Shown here: positions 53,036 to 60,904 of the stretch, in pieces
Position numbering within the stretch: position 1 is the first letter of the stretch
Layout of the letters: the number at the start of each line of letters is the position of its first letter
From: UMGS1590 sp900552455
GTDB lineage: Bacteria > Bacillota > Peptococcia > Peptococcales > Peptococcaceae
Assembly: GCA_963931105.1 (NCBI GenBank)
Contig: OZ007004.1
Span: 744,001 to 808,000, forward strand
Length of the DNA: 64,000 bases
Direction: 5' to 3'
Program-made: the position numbers and the translations under genes
Notes under the pieces: model-generated
Database searches by the model: none
Seen by the model: the letters and a program-made list of their open reading frames with translations, nothing else
Told to the model about the DNA's origin: nothing

Positions 53036-53359
53036 ATGGCTAATATGCAAAACATGATGAAACAGATGCAGAAAATGCAGCGCAACATGGCACAGCTCCA
53101 GGAAGAGCTCGCCAAAACCCCAGTCGAAGGCACCGCCGGCGGTGGCGTCGTCAAAGTCACCGTCAATGGCGCCAACCAGATGCTCGCCATCGAGCTCGCA
53201 CCAGAAGTCGTCGATCCAGACGATATCGAAATGCTCCAGGATCTCATCGTCGCTGCCACCAACGACGCCGTCGCCAATGCGCAGAAGCTTTCTGAAGAAC
53301 GCATGGGCGCCCTCACCAAAGGCATGAAGCTGCCAGGCGGCATGGGCGGGCTCTTCTAA
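53036..53359 (+). CDS. ybaB: YbaB/EbfC nucleoid-associated protein
   Basis: Small dimeric DNA-binding protein, 107 residues. Met/Gln-rich N-terminal helix (MQNMMKQMQKMQRNMAQLQE), then EGTAGGGVVKVTVNGANQML and a C-terminal helix, tail KLPGGMGGLF. The family binds DNA and is nearly always between dnaX and recR, as here. AAGGAGG precedes the ATG. The stop shares one base with the recR start. Confidence 0.95.
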   Translation: MANMQNMMKQMQKMQRNMAQLQEELAKTPVEGTAGGGVVKVTVNGANQMLAIELAPEVVDPDDIEMLQDLIVAATNDAVANAQKLSEERMGALTKGMKLPGGMGGLF

Positions 53360-53964
53360 TGCAGCCCTACCAGGACGCCATCGGCGAGATGATCGACGCA
53401 TTTGCGCGACTGCCCGGCATCAGCCGCCGCGGCGCTGAGCGTCTCACCTATCATCTGCTGCAGCAGCCTGAGGAAGTCTCCGACACCCTCGCCAATGCCA
53501 TCGCCCACGGCCGCCACAGCATCCATTATTGCAAACGTTGCTTCAATCTCACCGACGAAGAACTCTGCCCGATCTGCAAAAGCAGCAAGCGCGACAAGCA
53601 CCGCGTCTGCGTCGTTGAAGAAGCCCGCGACATCATCGCCATCGAGCACAGCGGAGCCTGGAAAGGCCTCTACCACGTTCTTGGCGGTGTCATCAGTCCA
53701 ATGGATGGCGTCGGCCCGGACCAGCTCCACATCAAGGAGCTTCTCGCCCGCATCGATGAAGAAGGCATCGAAGAGATCATCCTCGCCCTCAACGCCAGCG
53801 TCGAAGGCGAAGCCACCACCCTCTACCTGATCAGCCAGCTTCACACCAAAGATGTCAAAGTCAGCCGCATCGCCCAGGGCCTTTCCGCCGGCAGCGACAT
53901 CAAATACGCCGACCAGATGACATTATCGCGCGCAATCGAAGGAAGAACTGAAATTAACTATTGA
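53359..53964 (+). CDS. recR: Recombination mediator RecR
   Basis: Helps load RecA at gaps together with RecF/RecO, 201 residues. N-terminal helix-hairpin-helix (DAFARLPGISRRGAERLTYH), zinc finger CKRCFNLTDEELCPIC (about 57-72), Toprim domain VCVVEEARDIIAIEHSG, Walker-like C-terminal GSDIKYADQMTLSRA. Starts ATG at 53359, overlapping the ybaB stop by one base. The TGA stop lies within the -35 element of the tRNA-Leu promoter. Confidence 0.96.
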   Translation: MQPYQDAIGEMIDAFARLPGISRRGAERLTYHLLQQPEEVSDTLANAIAHGRHSIHYCKRCFNLTDEELCPICKSSKRDKHRVCVVEEARDIIAIEHSGAWKGLYHVLGGVISPMDGVGPDQLHIKELLARIDEEGIEEIILALNASVEGEATTLYLISQLHTKDVKVSRIAQGLSAGSDIKYADQMTLSRAIEGRTEINY

Positions 53965-53989
53965 CAAACGAACCATAATCATGTATTCT
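53961..53989 (+). promoter_or_regulatory. Promoter of tRNA-Leu
   Basis: TTGACA (53961-53966), 17 bases, TATTCT (53984-53989), 27 bases before the tRNA. The -35 contains the recR stop codon. Confidence 0.8.
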
Positions 53990-54015
53990 ATAGAAGTGCT
54001 CGTGAGAGTACTTTC

Positions 54016-54097
54016 GCGGATGTGGCGGAATAGGCAGACGCGTACGTTTCAGGTGCGTATGCCGCAAGGCGTGTGGGTTCAAGTCCCTCCATCCGCA
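54016..54097 (+). tRNA. tRNA-Leu (anticodon CAG)
   Basis: Class II tRNA: acceptor GCGGATG with CATCCGC, anticodon arm TACGT-TTCAGGT-GCGTA with CAG at 54050-54052, long variable arm TGCCGCAAGGCGT, T arm GTGGG-TTCAAGT-CCCTC. Discriminator A. CCA not encoded (GCA follows). Confidence 0.95.
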
Positions 54098-54100
54098 GCA

Positions 54101-54130
54101 AGCGCTGACCAAATGGTCAGCGCTTTTTTT
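54101..54130 (+). terminator. Terminator after tRNA-Leu
   Basis: AGCGCTGACC pairs perfectly with GGTCAGCGCT around AAAT, followed by seven Ts. Confidence 0.93.
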
Positions 54131-54191
54131 GTGCGCACAGATATGTTACACTTATGGTAGAACGGTTGCTTTCTACAGGAGGGAGAAAACG

Positions 54192-54668
54192 ATGAGCGAA
54201 ACATCGATCTTATATCATGGCAGCAAAACGATCGTAGAATCACCAGAGATCCGTATCCCGAAATACAACAAGGACTTCTACTTTGGATTTTACTGCACAC
54301 TGCTGCCGGAGCAAGCCATTCGTTGGGCAACGCGCTTTGATGGCGTTGGCTATTTGAATACGTATCAGTTCACGCCAGATCCTGCTCTGCGTATTAAGCG
54401 CTTTCCGGAAATGACAGAAGAATGGCTGGATTTTATCGTCGCCTGCCGCCTGGGACGTGCGCATGATTACGATATCGTAGAAGGTCCTATGGCCAATGAC
54501 ACGATCTTCAACTATGTACAGAATTTCGTCGACGGAAAAATCAGCCGTGAGGCGTTTTGGGCGCTGGCAAGATTCAAACATCCAACGCATCAGATCAGCT
54601 TCCATACTGCGCGTGCTCTGGCTGCGTTGACATTTCTACAGGCAAAGGAGGTTCGTGATGAAAAATAA
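54192..54668 (+). CDS. DUF3990-family protein (putative ADP-ribosyltransferase-like fold)
   Basis: 158 residues, soluble. It opens ILYHGSKTIVESPEIRIPKY, continues KDFYFGFYCTLLPEQAIRWA, and later has DYDIVEGPMANDTIFNYV. These match the DUF3990 pattern, whose HG, GFY-T and Q-A-W residues resemble the NAD-binding core of ADP-ribosyltransferases. AGGAGGG precedes the ATG at 54192. It overlaps the DUF3791 gene by 11 bases, so the two are one translational unit. Catalysis and target are unproven. A toxin-like or effector role is an inference from fold and pairing. Confidence 0.8.
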   Translation: MSETSILYHGSKTIVESPEIRIPKYNKDFYFGFYCTLLPEQAIRWATRFDGVGYLNTYQFTPDPALRIKRFPEMTEEWLDFIVACRLGRAHDYDIVEGPMANDTIFNYVQNFVDGKISREAFWALARFKHPTHQISFHTARALAALTFLQAKEVRDEK

Positions 54669-55101
54669 CAGCGCGCTTTTTTACACCTGCAGTCTCATAG
54701 AATTCATCGGGCGACAACAGAAACTGCCGCGCTGCGAAGTGGTGCGCGCGTTGGGCGAAAAAGCGATCGCACGCATTTATGCCTACGCGGATGTTTTTCA
54801 CTGCGAGCCGATCGAGAAAACAGCCGATGATTTTATCACTATGCGCGAGGTGCCTGTCGGCGATTTCGACAACGTCGGCGCCTGCCGTTACACGGTGCCG
54901 GATTACTGGACGATTGGCGAAGTCTATGCGCGACTGATCGAAGATGTCTGCGGCGACGACGAGGCGCAGATCATTCCACGGCTGATCGAGGTCTACACTT
55001 CCTGGATCGATGCTGCCATCTCCAACTACAATACAGATTTCTACTACCAATCCCGCGATTACATCTACGCCTGCTACGAGGCTGGCGAGATCTGCGCGTG
55101 A
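54658..55101 (+). CDS. DUF3791-like partner of the DUF3990 protein
   Basis: 147 residues, soluble, acidic. The first 60 (ALFYTCSLIEFIGRQQKLPR; ARIYAYADVFHCEPIEKTAD) follow the DUF3791 pattern often found next to DUF3990. The C-terminal half (VPVGDFDNVGACRYTVPDYW onward) has repeated Tyr/Trp and looks like a further domain. AAAGGAGG precedes the ATG at 54658 inside the end of the upstream gene. Likely binds, neutralises or assists the DUF3990 protein (inference). Confidence 0.7.
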   Translation: MKNNSALFYTCSLIEFIGRQQKLPRCEVVRALGEKAIARIYAYADVFHCEPIEKTADDFITMREVPVGDFDNVGACRYTVPDYWTIGEVYARLIEDVCGDDEAQIIPRLIEVYTSWIDAAISNYNTDFYYQSRDYIYACYEAGEICA

Positions 55102-55220
55102 ACTGCGCCCGCTGGCGAAAATCGCCAGCGGGCTTTCGTTTCTCAGGCGGCGAAAATTTGCGCTAATTTTCCAGGCATGATATAATATATAGATGTCTCA
55201 CAAGAGAGGAGTGTGAATGC

Positions 55221-56018
55221 ATGAGCCCGCGCAAATCTTCTGCGCCTACAAAAAAACGGTCGTCAGGAACGCGCACTGCGAACGCGCGCAAAAGCGCGAC
55301 GGCGTCGCACAAAGCGCACAAGCCGTCGGCTGCTGCCAAACGTCGCCCGGCGAAACGTCGCAAGCCGCGGCGTGCGGATACGGTGATGAACACGTTCGTC
55401 TTTGCGATCGCGGTGTTTTTGGCGCTGTGTGCGATCAATCTGATTGGCTTGACGGAATATGTGGAACAGCCAAAAAGCGAGGATGTGACCTACCAGGTGG
55501 GGGATCCGTCCAGCTTTTTCAACGCGCTGGGGCCGATCGCCGAAAAATACGACGACACGGGTCTCTATCCTTCGGTGATGCTGGCACAGGCGGCTTTGGA
55601 AAGTAATTTTGGCGAGTCTCAGCTCTCATTCGATTATAATAATTATTTCGGCATCAAGGCCCACGGCCATCACCGCAGTGTCAAACTTGCGACAACGGAA
55701 TACTACGACGGCACAGAAACGACGATCCGCGATTATTTCTGTGTCTACTCAAGCCCGGCAGACTGCTTCGAGGACTATGCCGAGCTCATTGTCTCCAACG
55801 AAAATTATGCCGACGCTGTCGGCGCCAAGTCACCGGCGGTCGCTGCGCGTGCGCTGCAGGAAGGCGGCTATGCGACGGATCCGTACTACGCCAGCAAGGT
55901 GATCTCGGTGATCAACGAATACAATCTCACACGTTTCGACCCGATGGAGACGCCTGGCAGCCAAAAATCTGACGCGGCGTCCTCCGAGACGACCTCTGAG
56001 GAAGGAGAGGGCAAATAA
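55221..56018 (+). CDS. Membrane-anchored cell-wall glucosaminidase (GH73)
   Basis: Predicted peptidoglycan N-acetylglucosaminidase, 265 residues. Very basic cytoplasmic N-terminus (about 1-52, Lys/Arg/Ala-rich), one signal-anchor helix (about 55-75, NTFVFAIAVFLALCAINLIG), then a GH73/LytG-like catalytic domain: YPSVMLAQAALESNFGESQL with the likely catalytic Glu (about 126), FDYNNYFGIKAHG, and YFCVYSSPADCFEDYAELI. Acidic Ser/Glu tail. Acts outside the membrane. GAGGAG precedes the ATG. Overlaps the MFS gene by one base. Confidence 0.9.
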   Translation: MSPRKSSAPTKKRSSGTRTANARKSATASHKAHKPSAAAKRRPAKRRKPRRADTVMNTFVFAIAVFLALCAINLIGLTEYVEQPKSEDVTYQVGDPSSFFNALGPIAEKYDDTGLYPSVMLAQAALESNFGESQLSFDYNNYFGIKAHGHHRSVKLATTEYYDGTETTIRDYFCVYSSPADCFEDYAELIVSNENYADAVGAKSPAVAARALQEGGYATDPYYASKVISVINEYNLTRFDPMETPGSQKSDAASSETTSEEGEGK

Positions 56019-57187
56019 TGGCACAAAAGCTCTGGACGCGCCCATTCATCATGATCATGGGCATCAACTTTCTGATCTTTCTCAGTTTCAACATGATCAA
56101 CCCGTCGCTGCCGCTGTATTTCCAAGATCTCGGCATCAGCGAAACGATGACGGGGGTCTGCATCAGTATTTTCACGGTGGGCTCGGTGATCGTCCGCCCG
56201 ATCGCCGGAGATGTGCTGGACCATTTCGGCCGCCGTGGTGTTTTCTTCATTAGTATGATCCTGCTCGCGGTGCTGATCTTCTGCTACTCGTTCATGACAA
56301 CGATCGCATTGATCCTGATCCTGCGCGTGCTCCACGGGATCGACTGGAGCTTCGCTTCGACATCGACCTCCACGATCGCCACAGACATCATTCCGCGCCA
56401 TCTCACCGGCACAGGCATCGGCATCTTCGGCATGTCGATGTCGCTGGCGCTGGCTGTGGCGCCGGCGCTGGCGGTTGAGCTTATGGACAGCGTTGGTTTT
56501 GCGACCATGATCCACATCAGCTCGGCTTTTCTCGTGGTGGCGTTGGCGCTGGGATTTTTCTTTCCGTTCGACCGCACGCTGCAGCAGGAAACGCCGGTGG
56601 AGCGCCAGTCGAAAAAGCGCGACAAACGCGACATTTTTGAAAAAAGTGCTGTGCTGCCGGCGGTGATCATGGGCTTTATCACCCTCACAATGAGCGCCGT
56701 GACAACCTACGTGCCACTCTACGGCACAACCCTCGGCCTCGGCAACACGGGCTATTTCTTCACGATCTACGCCATCGGGCTGCTGCTCGTGCGCGCCTTC
56801 ATCGGCCACGCCATTGACCGCTTCGGCGTCATCGCGACGACGCTGCCATCCCTCGTTTTCATGCTGGCAGCGATGCTGCTTCTGGCGTTTGCGCAAAATC
56901 TGCCGATGCTCCTTTTGAGCGGTTTTCTCTATGGCTCTGGCTTTGGCGGCGCGCAGACGACGATGCAGAGCCTGTCTGTGATGAACGCGCCAAGCGAGCG
57001 TTTCGGCGCGGCCAACGGCACCTTCTTCATCGGCTTTGACCTGGGCATCGGTTTTGGCGCGTTGCTGGCTGGCACGCTCAGCGACATGCTCGGTTTCCGC
57101 ATGATGTATCTCCTGCTCATTATCTTCATCGTCATCGCCACGGTGCTCGTTCTGCGCTTCCATCCGTCGAAAAAATCTACCATATGA
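56018..57187 (+). CDS. MFS transporter (drug/sugar efflux type)
   Basis: Twelve-helix membrane transporter, 389 residues. The N-terminus TRPFIMIMGINFLIFLSFNM leads to the signature loop between helices 2 and 3 (VRPIAGDVLDHFGRRGVFF) and its repeat in the second half (RAFIGHAIDRFGVIATTLPS). Resembles YfcJ/AraJ-like exporters. GAAGGAGAGG lies before the ATG, and the start shares one base with the glucosaminidase stop. Substrate unknown. The downstream phosphodiesterase gene follows after 18 bases. Confidence 0.9.
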   Translation: MAQKLWTRPFIMIMGINFLIFLSFNMINPSLPLYFQDLGISETMTGVCISIFTVGSVIVRPIAGDVLDHFGRRGVFFISMILLAVLIFCYSFMTTIALILILRVLHGIDWSFASTSTSTIATDIIPRHLTGTGIGIFGMSMSLALAVAPALAVELMDSVGFATMIHISSAFLVVALALGFFFPFDRTLQQETPVERQSKKRDKRDIFEKSAVLPAVIMGFITLTMSAVTTYVPLYGTTLGLGNTGYFFTIYAIGLLLVRAFIGHAIDRFGVIATTLPSLVFMLAAMLLLAFAQNLPMLLLSGFLYGSGFGGAQTTMQSLSVMNAPSERFGAANGTFFIGFDLGIGFGALLAGTLSDMLGFRMMYLLLIIFIVIATVLVLRFHPSKKSTI

Positions 57188-57205
57188 TATAGAAAGGAAC
57201 TTTCC

Positions 57206-57766
57206 ATGAAATACCTCATCGCATCCGATCTCCACGGCAGCGGCTCCTGCACGCGCCAGCTGCTTGAGCGTTTCGCCGCAGAAGGCGCCGACATGCTCGT
57301 GCTCCTCGGCGACCTGCTCTACCACGGCCCACGCAACAATCTGCCTGGCGAATACGATCCCAAGATCGTCAGCGCGCTCCTGAACGAACACAAGGAACAC
57401 ATCATCGCCGTGCGCGGCAACTGCGAAGCGGAAGTCGACCAGATGATGCTCGAATTCCCATGCATGGCCGACTACACCTATCTCTGGCTCGAAAACACGC
57501 CGGTTTTCGTCACCCACGGCCATCGCTACAACAACCACAGCCTGCCGCCGCTGGCCACTCCGCGCACGATCCTGCTCCACGGCCACACCCACATTCCGGC
57601 CAACGAAACGTTTTCCACCCATCGCTACATGAACCCAGGCTCCACCACCCTGCCAAAACAGGGCAGCCCGCAAAGCTACATGCTCATCGATGGCAACGAC
57701 GTTTACTGGAAACATCTCGCCGACGGCACCGTCTACATGCAGGATGTGCTGAACAAAGAAGAATAA
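57206..57766 (+). CDS. yfcE: YfcE-type metallophosphoesterase
   Basis: Small calcineurin-like phosphodiesterase, 186 residues. Metal motifs in order: SDLHGS (D8, H10), LLGDLLYHGP, RGNCEAEVD, VTHGHRYNNH, LLHGHTH. This matches YfcE/MJ0936-like enzymes that act on model phosphodiesters in vitro; the physiological substrate is not established. GAAAGGAAC precedes the ATG. Last gene of the group begun at 55221, with a strong terminator after it. Confidence 0.92.
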   Translation: MKYLIASDLHGSGSCTRQLLERFAAEGADMLVLLGDLLYHGPRNNLPGEYDPKIVSALLNEHKEHIIAVRGNCEAEVDQMMLEFPCMADYTYLWLENTPVFVTHGHRYNNHSLPPLATPRTILLHGHTHIPANETFSTHRYMNPGSTTLPKQGSPQSYMLIDGNDVYWKHLADGTVYMQDVLNKEE

Positions 57767-57770
57767 CAAC

Positions 57771-57816
57771 AAAGCGCAGTCACCGCGACACAACGTCGCA
57801 GGGACTGCGCTTTTTT
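57771..57816. terminator. Bidirectional terminator
   Basis: AAAGCGCAGTC pairs with GACTGCGCTTT and an inner GCGAC/GTCGC stem, with a T6 tail on the plus strand. Shared by convergent genes at 57206 and 57816. Confidence 0.88.
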
Positions 57817-58010
57817 CATAGTCCGCCGTAATCGAAATCCGGCGCATCCGCGCGCTGACTTTCTTCCTCCAGCGCGCGGATGCGCTCGTCGTAGCCGCTG
57901 AGCGCCGAAAACGCTGCAAACTGAGCGGCGCGTTTTTCGCGCGACATCGGCGGATGACGCTTGGATACATGGTGGGGTTTGTGCAAGATCGCTTCATATC
58001 GTGGGTTCAT
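57816..58010 (-). CDS. Small YolD-like partner of Y-family polymerase
   Basis: 64 residues. The core PPMSREKRAAQFAAFSALSG with following YDERIRAL is a phrase typical of small proteins encoded beside Y-family polymerases in Clostridia (YolD-like). Short helical protein, acidic end. Its ATG overlaps the polymerase stop by 4 bases (58007-58010), so it is translated with it and falls under the same LexA control. YolD proteins are thought to assist the polymerase in the SOS response. Confidence 0.78.
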   Translation of the reverse strand: MNPRYEAILHKPHHVSKRHPPMSREKRAAQFAAFSALSGYDERIRALEEESQRADAPDFDYGGL

Positions 58011-59491
58011 GCTTTGTGACCTCCTATCTGTGCATTGCGCTGCATGGCGGTGGCGCCATCTTCAAGACTGGTGGCGCGCAGCAGGATATTTTTGCCAAAT
58101 CGCGCCTTGAGCGAGAGCACCGTCTCCTGCACACGCCGCTCCCGCGCGCGGGCGTCTTTCTCTGTCTGCGGCTGCGCGTCGAAAAGGCTCAGCTGGCGCG
58201 GCGTGGCACGGCGGTCGTTCTCGCGCAGAACATGGCAGGCGTCGATGGTGATGCGCCGGATCAGCAGCGAGGGATCGACGATGCGGTCAAAGAGCGCCGC
58301 CGTGGCTGTGATGATGTCCTGCGACGACGCACTGTGGCGTTCCAGATGGACGGTGCCGTGCGCATGCTTGGGCACAGCGCGCCCGTAATGATCGATGTGG
58401 ATCTCGCCGCGATACGTGCTGCCTGGACCGATATTCGCCACGTCGTAGCCGATCGTGAGCTCCAGCTGGTCGGTGAGCACATGCTTGCGCACAAGATCCA
58501 GCGCCATCTGCTCAGCCATTTCCAGCGTCACAAGCCGCGCTTTTTCGGCGCTGTAAGGCTCGTGCAGCACCTGTCCGGAGCTCAGGCTGTTGTTCTGCGG
58601 CTGATAATTGCGGATCTCCGCCAGCGTCGCCGGCTCCCATCCCCAGGCGTGGTCGATCAACAGCTCTGCGCCAACGCCGAAGAGCTTGTAGAGCTTCTCT
58701 TCGTTGTAAAACGCGCCGTCTGCACCCTCAGAGCAGAGCGCGATATCGCCCATCGTGTAGATGCCGAGCTTTTCCAGCCTGCGCGCCGTGCCCCGCCCAA
58801 CGCGCCAGAAATCCGTGATCGGGCGGTGGTCCCAGAGCGTCTCGCGAAAATGCTGCTCATCGAGCACCGCCAGCCGCGCGCCCTTGGCATCAGCCGGCAT
58901 GCGCTTGGCGAGAATATCCATCGCCACCTTCGCCAGAAAGAGATTGGTGCCCACGCCAGCCGTCGCCGTGATGCTTGTCTCTGCGTGCACCCTATCCACG
59001 AGAAAACGCGCCAGCTCCCACGGTTCCATGTCATACGTCCGCAGATACGGCGTCACATCGATGAAAACCTCGTCCACCGAATACGGGACCATATCCTGCG
59101 GCGCAATATAGCGCAGGTAAATGCTGTAGATCTGCAGGCTCACCTCCATATAGCGCGCCATGCGCGGCGGCGCCACGATCGGCTCCAGCGCCAGGCGCGG
59201 ATTTTCGTCCAGTTCCTTCGCATCTGCCGAAGCGCCGGAAAGTAGCGCCCGCGCCTTCGTTTTTCGCCAGGCGTTGATCTCTGCGACAGCGCGATTCACC
59301 TCGAACAATCGCGGCCGCCCGCCAACGCCCATCGCCTTCAGGCTCGGCGTCACCGCCAGGCAGATCGTCTTGTTCGTGCGCGACGCATCCGCCACGACCA
59401 AATGGGTCGCCAGCGGATCCTTCCCTCTGTCCACACATTCCACCGAGGCATAGAATGATTTCAGGTCGATCGCCACATACCAACGCTGCAT
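58007..59491 (-). CDS. Y-family (UmuC/DinB-type) translesion DNA polymerase
   Basis: Error-prone DNA polymerase, 494 residues. Palm motifs: VAIDLKSFYASVECVDRG (catalytic Asp9) and YSVDEVFIDV (catalytic Asp-Glu). Finger segment HLVVADASRTNKTICLA. Helix-hairpin-helix ITDFWRVGRGTARRLEKLGI. The C-terminal little-finger and tail (RQLSLFDA, a likely clamp-binding motif QLSLF). Two LexA boxes lie in the promoter. GGGAGCGA precedes the ATG. Co-transcribed with the YolD-like gene. Whether it is closer to Pol IV or Pol V cannot be told by reading. Confidence 0.93.
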   Translation of the reverse strand: MQRWYVAIDLKSFYASVECVDRGKDPLATHLVVADASRTNKTICLAVTPSLKAMGVGGRPRLFEVNRAVAEINAWRKTKARALLSGASADAKELDENPRLALEPIVAPPRMARYMEVSLQIYSIYLRYIAPQDMVPYSVDEVFIDVTPYLRTYDMEPWELARFLVDRVHAETSITATAGVGTNLFLAKVAMDILAKRMPADAKGARLAVLDEQHFRETLWDHRPITDFWRVGRGTARRLEKLGIYTMGDIALCSEGADGAFYNEEKLYKLFGVGAELLIDHAWGWEPATLAEIRNYQPQNNSLSSGQVLHEPYSAEKARLVTLEMAEQMALDLVRKHVLTDQLELTIGYDVANIGPGSTYRGEIHIDHYGRAVPKHAHGTVHLERHSASSQDIITATAALFDRIVDPSLLIRRITIDACHVLRENDRRATPRQLSLFDAQPQTEKDARARERRVQETVLSLKARFGKNILLRATSLEDGATAMQRNAQIGGHKA

Positions 59492-59506
59492 CTCGCTCCC
59501 TCCAAT

Positions 59507-59520
59507 CGAACATATGTTTG
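59507..59520 (-). promoter_or_regulatory. LexA (SOS) box 1
   Basis: CGAACATATGTTTG fits the Gram-positive SOS operator CGAAC-N4-GTTYG, one end slightly imperfect. It lies 16 bases upstream of the polymerase ATG. Confidence 0.88.
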
Positions 59521-59558
59521 CTTTTCTCTATGGTATCACAGATTTCGCCTGGATTTCA

Positions 59559-59572
59559 AGAACATATGTTCG
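59559..59572 (-). promoter_or_regulatory. LexA (SOS) box 2
   Basis: AGAACATATGTTCG, read on minus as CGAACATATGTTCT, matches the same operator. It is immediately followed on the minus strand by TTGAAA, a likely -35, with GATACCAT as a possible -10 before box 1. Confidence 0.88.
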
Positions 59573-59635
59573 TTTTTTGTGCAAAATTTTGGCCGCCGTC
59601 TCTCCGTAGAACAAAGAAACAGCGACCAAGATCTT

Positions 59636-60844
59636 TCAGCGTGCGCGGCGACGTTCCAGCACCGCCGGCGCCGTTTCGCGCAAAAGGAGCACGCCGCCAG
59701 CCACAAGGAACGGCAGCAAAATGAGCAGATGCATCACCTGGCTGGTTCCCACCGCGCCAGAGATCATCCCGGCGACGACCGGCGCGACCACACCGCCCAT
59801 ACATTCGCCACAGGCCGGCGTGAACGATGTCGCGCTGGCGACGAGCGATTCCGGCACCGATTCGCTCGGGATCACCGAATTGCAGATCGCCATCGCCCCG
59901 CTCATGAAACAGGACGCGCCCGCCAACGCCAGCGTCTGCCCCAGGCTCGAAAGCGGCAGCAGCACAAACGCCGCATAGCACGCGCCGCCCAGCACCGCCG
60001 CCAGAACGACGGTGGTTTTGCGGCCGAGTCGGTCGGAAACGAACGGCGCGCCAAATTCGCCGATGAATCCGCCGCCGCCAAATCCTGCGAAGATGGCGCC
60101 TGCAGCCACCGCTGAAAGCGCCCGCGCTTCCATCAGATAGAGGATCGTATAGGCAGCGACTGTGAAATACCACATCATCGCCAGACAAGCCAGCACCGTG
60201 CTCAGCACCACATTGCGATGGCGCAGAAGCGCGCGAAAGCTTTGCTTGTCACCGCTCGTCGTCTCGCTGCTGCGCGGGATCCCACGCCCACAGACAAAGA
60301 GCAGCAGCGCACCCAGCGCCAAGAGTCCTGCGATCACAAGATAGCTCCCGCGCCAGCCAACCGCCGTCGCAGCAAGCCGCGTGAACACCACCGCACCGAT
60401 CGCCGAACCGATCAGCGTGTAGCTCGACTGCGCCGCGCCGTAAAAGAGGCCGCGCTTTTCCGGCGCGCTCTGCTCAGCGAGAAACGACAAACTCGCCGGC
60501 ACGATCGCGCCACAGCCAAATCCAGCCAGCGCCGTCAGCACATAGAGCAACGCCACCGAGCCAACCGCTGCCGAAAGCCCGAAGGCCACAGCCCCCAGCA
60601 CCAATCCCGGCACCATCAGCCGCACCTGGCCAATGCGATCGGCCAGCGGACCATTCACAAGGATCGACAGCGTCCAAAAAAGCGCGAGCGTTCCTGTGAG
60701 ATAGCCATTGTGCGCCGTGCTCAGCGCAAACGTCTCGGAAAAATACGGAAAGAGAAACGAGATGCCGTTGTGCACCAGCCCGATCACCGACCAGGCCAGC
60801 ATCATCAACAGCAGCGCCCGCCATTGATAAGGATGGGATCGCAT
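59636..60844 (-). CDS. MFS transporter
   Basis: Twelve-helix transporter, 402 residues from the ATG at 60844 (TGGAGGTGA before it; an in-frame ATG at 60877 is less likely). MFS signature GPLADRIGQVRLMVPGLVLG after helix 2. Second-half counterpart IGEFGAPFVSDRLGRKTTVV. Overall layout like CynX/NarK-type or bacterial oxalate/formate-like anion exchangers, but I cannot assign substrate. It follows the DASS gene on the same strand, separated by a strong terminator. Confidence 0.9.
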   Translation of the reverse strand: MRSHPYQWRALLLMMLAWSVIGLVHNGISFLFPYFSETFALSTAHNGYLTGTLALFWTLSILVNGPLADRIGQVRLMVPGLVLGAVAFGLSAAVGSVALLYVLTALAGFGCGAIVPASLSFLAEQSAPEKRGLFYGAAQSSYTLIGSAIGAVVFTRLAATAVGWRGSYLVIAGLLALGALLLFVCGRGIPRSSETTSGDKQSFRALLRHRNVVLSTVLACLAMMWYFTVAAYTILYLMEARALSAVAAGAIFAGFGGGGFIGEFGAPFVSDRLGRKTTVVLAAVLGGACYAAFVLLPLSSLGQTLALAGASCFMSGAMAICNSVIPSESVPESLVASATSFTPACGECMGGVVAPVVAGMISGAVGTSQVMHLLILLPFLVAGGVLLLRETAPAVLERRRAR

Positions 60845-60859
60845 AGCTTCACCTCCAGA

Positions 60860-60888
60860 AAAACTGCCCTCCGTCAACGGCGGAGGGC
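60860..60888 (-). terminator. Terminator after DASS gene
   Basis: GCCCTCCG pairs perfectly with CGGAGGGC around TCAACGG, with TTTTT on the minus strand. It lies 16 bases past the stop at 60905. Confidence 0.88.
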
Positions 60889-60904
60889 GGCGATCCGATC
60901 ATCG

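Noticed and set aside
55886..57997. 703-codon minus-strand frame
   Set aside because: Opposite the MFS and phosphodiesterase genes, which have motifs and start signals. The antisense product is low-complexity His/Arg-rich.
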